A stretch of DNA of 9,416 nt from an uncultured Nitrososphaerota archaeon (lineage in GTDB: Bacteria; Bacillota; Clostridia; Oscillospirales; Ruminococcaceae): the NCBI GenBank assembly GCA_934869045.1, contig CAKXAF010000048.1, forward strand, positions 2,675 through 12,090, read 5' to 3'. The position numbers and the translations under genes are program-made. The notes beneath the pieces were generated by a model. It saw nothing but the letters and a program-made list of their open reading frames with translations, made no database searches and was not told where the DNA came from. Numbering within the stretch: position 1 is the first letter of the stretch; every line of letters starts with the position of its first letter. Shown here piece after piece: positions 1-4,258 of the stretch.

Positions 1-1
1 C

Positions 2-7
2 TATAAT
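2..7 (+). promoter_or_regulatory. -10 promoter element for the phosphoglycerate mutase operon
   Basis: A perfect TATAAT lies 30 bases before the first start codon, so transcription would begin near base 14. The -35 element would fall outside the window and cannot be seen. The distance to the ribosome binding site (GAGGTG at 26-31) fits a short 5' leader. This is inferred from one hexamer only. Confidence 0.4.
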
Positions 8-36
8 AAAGAATGGATTTTTGATGAGGTGGATTC

Positions 37-1239
37 ATGAAATATCTGGTACTGCTCTGCGACGGCATGGCGGATACCCCCGTCCCGGAACTGGGCGGGA
101 AAACCCCAATGGAGGCGGCTTATAAACCGAATATGGATGCGCTGGCCCGGGATGCCTTGGTTGGAACCGCCAAAACTGTCCCGGACGGCATGAAGCCGGG
201 CAGCGATGTGGCAAATCTATCCGCCCTGGGATATCATCCGGCGGATTGCTATACCGGGCGCTCCCCTCTGGAGGCCGCCAGTATCGGCATTGACCTGGCG
301 CCTGACGAATATGCCATTCGCTGCAATTTGGTGACCCTCAGCGGCGAGCCGGATTATCGCAGCAAAACCATGGAGGACTACTGTGCCGGGGATATTTCCA
401 CGCCGGAGGCGGCCGAGCTGATCCGCTATTTGGCGGAGAAGCTCCCCGATGGTATTCGTCTTTATCCTGGCGTCAGCTACCGTCACTGCCTGGTTTGGAA
501 AAATGTGGCGGAGGATATTGGCGAGCTGACCCCTCCCCACGATATCTCCGGGCGGAGGATCACCGAATATCTGCCGGTTCCCGGCAAAGCGGGAATTCTT
601 CTGGATCTGATGGAAAAAAGCTATGAGCTGCTCAAGGACCATCCGGTAAACCGGAAAAGAATTGCGGAGGGGAAGCGCCCGGCCAATTCCATGTGGCTCT
701 GGGGACAGGGGAGGAAGGCGGCGCTGAAGCCGTTTTCCGGGCTGTATGGCCTGAAGGCCAGTGTGATTTCTGCGGTAGATCTGATCAAAGGGATCGGCGT
801 ATTGGCCAAAATGGAGGTTCTTGACGTGCCCGGGGCAACCGGCTACATCGACACCAACTTTGATGGAAAAGCCCAGGCGGCCATTGATGCCTTTGCCCGG
901 GGACAGGACTTGGTCTACGTCCATGTGGAGGCTCCGGATGAGTGCGGCCACCGCGGTGAAGCAGCCAACAAGGTTCGCGCCATCGAGTTGATTGACAGGA
1001 AGATTCTCGGGCCGGTCCGCAGGGCGCTGGAGGCTCAGGGGGACTATCGCATTTTGCTGCTGCCGGATCATCCGACTCCGTTGGCCATTAAGACCCATTC
1101 GCCGGAGCCGGTGCCGTATCTGATCTATGACAGCCGCAGAAAACGGCCTGGGGTAGCCAGTTTTACAGAATCTACTGCCAGGGAGCATGGGAATTATGAG
1201 CCCGATGCATCCATCCTCATGAAAAACCTAATCCATTAG
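37..1239 (+). CDS. apgM: Archaeal-type (ApgM) 2,3-bisphosphoglycerate-independent phosphoglycerate mutase / proposed homoserine kinase
   Basis: This 400-residue cytoplasmic enzyme of the alkaline phosphatase superfamily interconverts 3- and 2-phosphoglycerate without a bisphosphoglycerate cofactor. Members of this bacterial branch have also been proposed to act as homoserine kinase where ThrB is missing, and the sequence cannot separate the two roles. The length is full for the ApgM family. The N-terminal VLLCDGMAD carries metal ligand D9. PGSDVANL holds the nucleophile S56 with D57. The second half supplies the other metal ligands: D301 and H305 in the EAPDECGH segment, D344 and H345 in LLPDHPTP, and H354 in KTHSPEPVP. 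The ATG start is supported by GAGGTG a few bases upstream. It is probably the first gene of an operon with the broken yitT-like gene 50 bases downstream, as no T-tailed terminator lies between them. Family assignment is very sure; the physiological substrate is not. Confidence 0.93.
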   Translation: MKYLVLLCDGMADTPVPELGGKTPMEAAYKPNMDALARDALVGTAKTVPDGMKPGSDVANLSALGYHPADCYTGRSPLEAASIGIDLAPDEYAIRCNLVTLSGEPDYRSKTMEDYCAGDISTPEAAELIRYLAEKLPDGIRLYPGVSYRHCLVWKNVAEDIGELTPPHDISGRRITEYLPVPGKAGILLDLMEKSYELLKDHPVNRKRIAEGKRPANSMWLWGQGRKAALKPFSGLYGLKASVISAVDLIKGIGVLAKMEVLDVPGATGYIDTNFDGKAQAAIDAFARGQDLVYVHVEAPDECGHRGEAANKVRAIELIDRKILGPVRRALEAQGDYRILLLPDHPTPLAIKTHSPEPVPYLIYDSRRKRPGVASFTESTAREHGNYEPDASILMKNLIH

Positions 1240-1291
1240 TGGGTTCCGACGGCGCGGCGTCCGGCGGAAAACCGCAGGAAAGGTGACACTT

Positions 1292-2166
1292 GTGCTGAAG
1301 AGCAAGGGGAAAGAACTGGCGCTGGATGCGCTGCATTTATTGCCAGGGACTTTTTTGTATGCTGGCGGAATCTACTGTTTTACCGCTCCCAATGAGATCG
1401 CTCCAGGTGGGGTCAGCGGCATTTCCACCATGATCAACGCGCTGACAGGGATCCCTATGGGCGTGCTGACCATGGCCATTAATATACCGCTGCTGCTTCT
1501 GGCATTTTTTGTTGTGGGCAAAAGGTTTGCGGTCAAGACCTTGATCTCCATCGGACTGATCTCCGTCTTTATGGACCTGGTATTCGTTCATCTTCCGGTC
1601 TATCGTGGAGATATGATTCTGGGGGCTATTTTTTGCGGGATTTTACTACCGGTGGCAGCGACATAGTCGCCAAGCTGGTGCAGTCCAAACGGCCGGATAT
1701 GCCGATGGGCCAGCTGATTCTGCTGGTGGATGTCTGCGTTGTCCTGATGTCCGGTTTCGTTTATGGACGAATCGAGTCCGTGCTTTATGCGGGGATCACC
1801 ATTTTTCTCTATACCCGGGTGGTGGATTTTGTCCTTTACCGGAAGGGGAGCGGAAAGGTAATCTTCATCATCTCCCGAAAGGGCCGGGAAATTGCCCGCC
1901 AGATCATTTTGGAGTGTCATCGTGGCGTAACGGTACTCAACGGCCGGGGCGCATATACAGGGCTTCCCAGCAATGTGCTGATCGTTGCTATCCGGAGCCG
2001 GGATTATTACCGGCTGAAGACCGTGACGGAGGCCATTGACAGCCGCGCGTTCATCATCGCATCGGACTGCGGCGAGATTCATGGCAACGGCTTCCGGCCT
2101 GGAGATCTCCCCGAGGTTGCGGCCTCCGATTGGAATGGGGGCATAGCGGAGGACGGCGATCTCTGA
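1292..2166 (+). pseudogene. YitT-family membrane protein, disrupted by an internal deletion and frameshift
   Basis: YitT-family proteins have an N-terminal multi-helix membrane domain and a C-terminal soluble DUF2179 domain; their molecular function is not settled. Here the N-terminal part reads well (LLPGTFLYAGGIYCFTAPNE, then GGVSGISTMIN and several hydrophobic helices) to GAIFCGIL near 1645, then runs into a TAG at 1664. The rest (TTGGSDIVAKL, two more membrane segments, then the DUF2179 region from KVIFIISRKGREIA to the end) is in another frame, readable from about 1633 to 2166. The glycine-rich family segment expected between GAIF and TTGGSDI (about a dozen residues) is missing, so this is a small deletion that also shifts frame, not a single-base slip. 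The preferred start is GTG 1292, because AGGAAAGGTGA sits just upstream; GTG 1283 overlaps that site. Both fragments are otherwise undamaged, so the lesion looks recent. Confidence 0.8.
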
Positions 2167-2248
2167 TTGATAGAAAAATGTGTGAACCTTTGCGCGATGG
2201 ACCTTTTCACAGAGGAAAGCATATATTGCGCTGTGGGAGGGATTCAAT

Positions 2249-2458
2249 ATGGGCTGTGCATCCGATCTGGTAGTCGCCGCTGCGGTTCTGTCCACGGTTC
2301 TGGCAGAAAACCGCAGCGCGGAATATCTTACCTATATGGGAAATCTGTTGCTGATGGTTGGGCAGAATCTGGCAACCATGGCAGAAGCGAAAGCGGTTGA
2401 TGAGGCAAGATGCGCCCGGCTGCTGGGAAAGGCAGATACCTCTGTGTCAGGAGGATAA
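2249..2458 (+). CDS. Small DUF6774-type protein
   Basis: This 69-residue protein has a Cys near its start, an alternating hydrophobic helix (LVVAAAVLSTVLA) and a second helix (LLLMVGQNLATMAEAKAVDEARC). The spacing and the pattern 'L...G..LATMA' resemble DUF6774 proteins, short proteins of unknown function common in Oscillospirales-like Clostridia. Cysteines sit near both ends (C3 and C56). The start is fixed by GGGAGG at 2235-2240, eight bases before the ATG. The longer overlapping frame beginning at 2167 has no comparable ribosome site and its translation looks like a shadow. It lies 82 bases after the broken yitT-like gene and could be read from the same operon. No terminator is visible before the tRNA promoter at 2483. 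Gene call is fairly sure; family name is from memory of the pattern. Confidence 0.65.
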   Translation: MGCASDLVVAAAVLSTVLAENRSAEYLTYMGNLLLMVGQNLATMAEAKAVDEARCARLLGKADTSVSGG

Positions 2459-2482
2459 AGCCAAGAAAATTTTAAAAAGAGC

Positions 2483-2511
2483 TTGCATTTTGTCGGAATC
2501 TGTGCTATAAT
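2483..2511 (+). promoter_or_regulatory. Strong promoter of tRNA-Pro
   Basis: TTGCAT at 2483-2488 and TATAAT at 2506-2511 are separated by exactly 17 bases, and a TG at 2503-2504 makes it an extended -10. Transcription would start around 2517-2519, only a few bases before the mature tRNA. This is a typical strong sigma-A promoter of a stable RNA. Confidence 0.8.
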
Positions 2512-2522
2512 AATTAAGTCGT

Positions 2523-2598
2523 CTGGGTGTGGCGCAGATGGTAGCGCGCTACCTTGGGGTGGTAGAGGCCGCTGGTTCAAATCCAGTCACTCAGACCA
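2523..2598 (+). tRNA. tRNA-Pro, anticodon GGG
   Basis: A complete cloverleaf of 76 bases with encoded CCA can be folded by hand. The acceptor arm is CTGGGTG with CACTCAG (one G-U pair) and discriminator A. The D arm is GCGC/GCGC with a GGTA-containing loop. The anticodon arm is CTACC/GGTAG around the loop TTGGGGT, placing GGG at 2556-2558. The T arm is GCTGG/CCAGT with loop TTCAAAT. GGG reads the proline codons CCC and CCU. The gene stands alone, with its own promoter and terminator, and is not part of a tRNA array. Confidence 0.95.
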
Positions 2599-2653
2599 AA
2601 ACTGCACATTTATTTTGATACTACAGTGTATCAAAGTAAATGTGCAGTTTTTT
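2598..2653 (+). terminator. Very long intrinsic terminator of the tRNA-Pro gene
   Basis: A 24-base arm at 2598-2621 pairs with 2628-2651. There is one G-U pair and no mismatch, with a 6-base loop (TACAGT). The outer part is AAAACTGCAC with GTGCAGTTTT and the descending side ends in a run of T. The hairpin starts on the last base of the encoded CCA. It is much longer than usual terminator stems. Confidence 0.85.
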
Positions 2654-2710
2654 GCAGAAAGCCGTATTTAGCGGGAATTTTTGAATATGATTGCACGATA
2701 GTATTGGGTA

Positions 2711-2764
2711 GGATTCCTGTGTTTGCATGTTTACAGGAATCCGGTTACCTTTATAACCAGGTTA
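2711..2764. repeat. Inverted-repeat cluster between tRNA-Pro and the acetyltransferase gene
   Basis: GGATTCCTGT (2711-2720) and ACAGGAATCC (2733-2742) form a perfect 10-base inverted repeat with a 12-base spacer. Directly after it come GGTTA (2743-2747), TAACC (2754-2758) and GGTTA (2760-2764), in which the middle element can pair with either neighbour. There is no T tract, so it is not an ordinary terminator. No gene is visible between 2654 and 2768. It could be an operator, a transcript-end structure or the remnant of a mobile element end. Confidence 0.5.
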
Positions 2765-2768
2765 AAGA

Positions 2769-2797
2769 TTGCATTTTGTAGCATATTAATGTATAAT
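2769..2797 (+). promoter_or_regulatory. Promoter of the GNAT acetyltransferase gene
   Basis: TTGCAT at 2769-2774 and TATAAT at 2792-2797 have a 17-base spacer, the same hexamers and spacing as the tRNA promoter. Transcription would begin near 2804, giving a very short leader. That makes the later ATG codons (2822 or 2828) the more natural translation starts. Confidence 0.65.
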
Positions 2798-2809
2798 ATT
2801 TAAAATTGG

Positions 2810-3274
2810 ATGAGAAAGATTATGAATATGAATTTTAAAATTCAAAAAGTTGACGTCAATAACTATTCTTTGTTCGATGATATGGTGTTCTGGAGAGCAA
2901 ATGGATTTGAACGAGAACCTTTGTATGTACCAGTCGCAGGAGCAATAAAGAAGGAATTGGAAAACCCTAACTTATATATTTATGCAGTCATGGTGAATAA
3001 CCGATATGTCGGTTGGATTTCTCTGATTTATATGCCAAAAGTAGGTAAATGGAAAGGACATGGGCATATTTATGTAGATGAATTATGGGTTGAGCCAAAT
3101 TTTCGCGGCCAAGGATTGGCAAAAGCGTTGATGCAAAAAGCGGACGAACTGAAAACAAAGTTGAAAGCAGCTGGCGTCCGATTATATGTGAATGTAAACA
3201 ACCCGACAGCCAAGAAACTATATGATAGTTGTGGCTATCTGGAAGATGGTCAAGCTTATTTTATGGAGAAATAG
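2810..3274 (+). CDS. GNAT-family N-acetyltransferase
   Basis: This is a single-domain acetyltransferase of 154 residues or slightly fewer, which would move an acetyl group from acetyl-CoA to an amine of unknown identity. The acetyl-CoA binding motif A is plain: the strand HIYVDELWVEP is followed by RGQGLA at residues 99-104 and an amphipathic helix. Motif B is N131 and P132 followed by AKKLYDSCGYLE. The N-terminal part (W28, F33, a conserved-looking 'REPLYVPV') suggests a small cytoplasmic enzyme. No specific resistance or ribosomal-protein class is recognised. The start is uncertain: ATG 2810 has no ribosome site, and ATG 2822 or 2828 would have AGAAAG upstream. The gene is strikingly AT-rich (many AAA, TTA, TAT and GAA codons) beside GC-rich neighbours, with its own promoter. 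That suggests recent acquisition. It ends 16 bases from the convergent DUF3793 remnant, with no terminator between. Confidence 0.85.
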   Translation: MRKIMNMNFKIQKVDVNNYSLFDDMVFWRANGFEREPLYVPVAGAIKKELENPNLYIYAVMVNNRYVGWISLIYMPKVGKWKGHGHIYVDELWVEPNFRGQGLAKALMQKADELKTKLKAAGVRLYVNVNNPTAKKLYDSCGYLEDGQAYFMEK

Positions 3275-3290
3275 CCATCCATACAGCACT

Positions 3291-3597
3291 TTATATGAAC
3301 AGCAATTCCCAGCTGTTACAGACCGACCCACTGGTGTCGTTGCCGCATCGGATTGCCCGATAAAGGGCCATGATGGTGGCAGCGGCACCCTCTATTTTTA
3401 GGTGATTCTCCTTGCGGTAAAGATATAGCGGAATCCGCTTTTTCGCATACCGCACAGGCAGGATCAGCAGTTCCTTGAGTACCAGGCTCCAGTTGAGCCT
3501 GGTGATTTCTTCCCGGATATCTGCCTCTGACGAGCAAGGAGCGGTAAACAGGTTTTCGGTTTTCAGTCCGGCCAGGGTGGGGGGAGTTCCGGCTCAC
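3291..3597 (-). pseudogene. DUF3793-family protein, frameshifted in a C6 tract and truncated at the C terminus
   Basis: DUF3793 proteins are usually close to 190 residues, have unknown function and often sit beside feo or flavodoxin genes in Clostridia. The frame ending at TAA 3291-3293 reads PTLAGLKTENLF, the family's characteristic N-terminal 'APTLAGLKT.NLF'. It continues with EITRLNWSLVLKELLILPVRYAKKRIPLYLYRK, matching the family's 'LN..L..K.....LP.R.....LYVYR' region. That frame has an upstream TGA and no start. The start-like GTG 3597, which has a purine-rich AGGAAG upstream, is in a different frame. Removing one base from the C6 run (plus-strand G6 at 3579-3584) joins them into a 101-codon reading frame beginning MSRNSPTLAGLK. 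The C-terminal half with the usual GYPPEDV-like motif is absent. It lies 18 bases after the DUF2325 stop and so is probably co-transcribed with it. Family call is by pattern. Confidence 0.68.
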
Positions 3598-3615
3598 CCA
3601 TTCTTTTCTTCCTCA

Positions 3616-3897
3616 TCATCCGGCGTGGGTTTCCAAAATACTTTTCAGAGCCGCCATGGAGCTGGAATGGGATCGTGCGATGGTCGTCCCCTGCCCTTTG
3701 GTTTCACTTAGAGCACAGCGCATCATTTTGTGGGACATTGTGCTCGTGAACAGGACCAGCAGGTCCGGGTTTCCGATTTTATTTCTCAGCCCGCCGTTCA
3801 TTTTTGTAAAGACTTTGGCGCGGCAGCGGTATTCTTGGCAGAGTTTCTTATACTGCCGTTCCATGCATTCGTTTCCGCCGATAATAACAACGCTCAT
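3616..3897 (-). CDS. DUF2325 domain protein, iron-regulon neighbour
   Basis: This 93-residue cytoplasmic protein is full length for the small DUF2325 family. It starts with a Rossmann-like beta strand and glycine turn (SVVIIGGNECM). It has cysteines at 11, 20, 25 and 61, a hydrophobic strand LLVLFTST, then SHKMMRCAL and the conserved ARSHSSSMAALKSIL near the end. The function is unknown; the family resembles small redox or metal-related Rossmann folds, which is inference. The ATG is supported by AGGAG eight bases upstream (plus-strand 3906-3910). A TTGACA-type promoter overlapped by a TTAGC-N4-GCTA box lies just upstream (3919-3946). The gene therefore appears to be its own transcription unit, probably under the same metal regulator as feoAB, with the DUF3793 remnant downstream. 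Confidence 0.8.
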   Translation of the reverse strand: MSVVIIGGNECMERQYKKLCQEYRCRAKVFTKMNGGLRNKIGNPDLLVLFTSTMSHKMMRCALSETKGQGTTIARSHSSSMAALKSILETHAG

Positions 3898-3918
3898 CCG
3901 GTTAGCTCCTTTTTAAAA

Positions 3919-3946
3919 AAATTAGCCAATGCTACTTAACTGTCAA
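3919..3946 (-). promoter_or_regulatory. Promoter of the DUF2325 unit, overlapped by an iron box
   Basis: On the minus strand a perfect TTGACA (plus-strand 3941-3946) is followed after 16 bases by TAATTT (plus-strand 3919-3924), a weak -10. The spacer and the -10 are covered by the palindrome at 3922-3935. This arrangement would allow direct repression. The -10 match is only 3 of 6. Confidence 0.4.
3922..3935. promoter_or_regulatory. Iron-box-like operator A (TTAGC-CAAT-GCTAC)
   Basis: This 14-base near-palindrome matches the TTAGC-N4-GCTAA pattern seen perfectly at 7293 and 7441, with one arm mismatch. It sits across the spacer and -10 of the DUF2325 promoter, the position expected of a repressor site. 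It ties DUF2325/DUF3793 to the feo regulator. Confidence 0.6.
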
Positions 3947-3966
3947 AAGACAGCGCCCGCAGGCGC
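3940..3966 (-). terminator. Tandem short hairpins after the feoB / Cys-rich unit (weak terminator candidate)
   Basis: Read on the minus strand, GCGCC-TGCG-GGCGC (plus 3953-3966) is followed by TGTCTTTT and then by a second small hairpin CTGTC-TTTT-GACAG (3940-3953). The T tract is short and partly inside the second stem, so termination would be weak. The second stem also overlaps the -35 of the DUF2325 promoter. Confidence 0.3.
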
Positions 3967-4019
3967 AAATCTTTTTGCATATCGAAATAAGGCGCAAGCA
4001 TTTGTTGTGAATCTGCCTG

Positions 4020-4047
4020 GGAGGCGTGGGATACGGCCCGCGCCTCC
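4020..4047 (-). terminator. GC-rich hairpin downstream of the FeoB-associated gene
   Basis: GGAGGCG (4020-4026) pairs with CGCCTCC (4041-4047), extended inward by GGG/CCC after one mismatch. It begins 8 bases past the Cys-rich gene's stop codon. No T run follows on the minus strand. It may stabilise the 3' end of the feo transcript or slow polymerase rather than act as a classical terminator. Confidence 0.4.
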
Positions 4048-4054
4048 TTCAGCC

Positions 4055-4228
4055 CTACTTTTTGGGGTGACAACTGCCGCTCATAGGGCAGTTTGTACAA
4101 CTGCAGCCGCAGGAGGTTTTCCCCCTTCTGCGGTTCCGTACCAGGACGAAAAGGATCGTCCCGACAAGAATCAAAAGTACGATACAGATCAAAATAGTAG
4201 CGAGATTTTCCGCGATCCAGGAAAACAT
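4055..4228 (-). CDS. FeoB-associated Cys-rich membrane protein
   Basis: This 57-residue protein has one N-terminal membrane helix (about residues 9-30, ATILICIVLLILVGTILFVLV), a positive stop (RNRRR), then a cytoplasmic cysteine cluster. The cluster is CGCSCTNCPMSGSCH, with Cys at 40, 42, 44, 47 and 53. This is the hallmark of the small FeoB-associated family found next to feoB in Firmicutes, which is thought to help FeoB, perhaps by handling iron at the inner face; the exact role is unproven. Start choice: ATG 4228 has AGGAG eight bases upstream, whereas the upstream ATG 4249 has none and would place that AGGAG inside the gene. It follows feoB by 30 bases and is surely co-transcribed with it. 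Confidence 0.88.
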   Translation of the reverse strand: MFSWIAENLATILICIVLLILVGTILFVLVRNRRRGKTSCGCSCTNCPMSGSCHPKK

Positions 4229-4258
4229 TTGGATTTCTCCTTTCAGCATGCTGAGAAG

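Noticed and set aside
217..1188. Long open frame on the minus strand inside the phosphoglycerate mutase gene
   Set aside because: Its translation has no family features and it is antisense to a well-supported enzyme; GC-rich codon use opens this frame.
1240..1291. GACG-GCGCGG-CGTC as a terminator after the phosphoglycerate mutase gene
   Set aside because: The stem is only four base pairs and no T run follows, so read-through into the next gene is more likely.
1627..1640. Programmed -1 frameshift at the T6 run joining the two YitT parts
   Set aside because: The codon phasing (ATT TTT TGC) does not form a standard slippery heptamer, and a simple slip would still lack the conserved glycine-rich segment. 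A deletion explains the data better.
1600..2295. 231-codon minus-strand frame across the yitT-like gene
   Set aside because: It is antisense to the conserved YitT/DUF2179 sequence, with a low-complexity His/Asp/Gln-rich translation.
2167..2400. 77-codon frame overlapping the DUF6774 gene
   Set aside because: It has no good ribosome site and its translation is Ser/Gly/Arg-rich without pattern, while the overlapping frame has both a strong site and a family-like sequence.
2743..2758. GGTTA-N6-TAACC as a sixth iron box
   Set aside because: The spacing and arms differ from TTAGC-N4-GCTAA, as the G-C core next to TTA is missing. It fits better as part of the local inverted-repeat cluster.
3300..3335. 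Possible attR duplication of the tRNA-Pro 3' end beyond the acetyltransferase gene
   Set aside because: CAGACCGACCCACTGG resembles the tRNA end only loosely; no contiguous copy of the T arm or acceptor sequence was found, so no integrase-type attachment pair is claimed.
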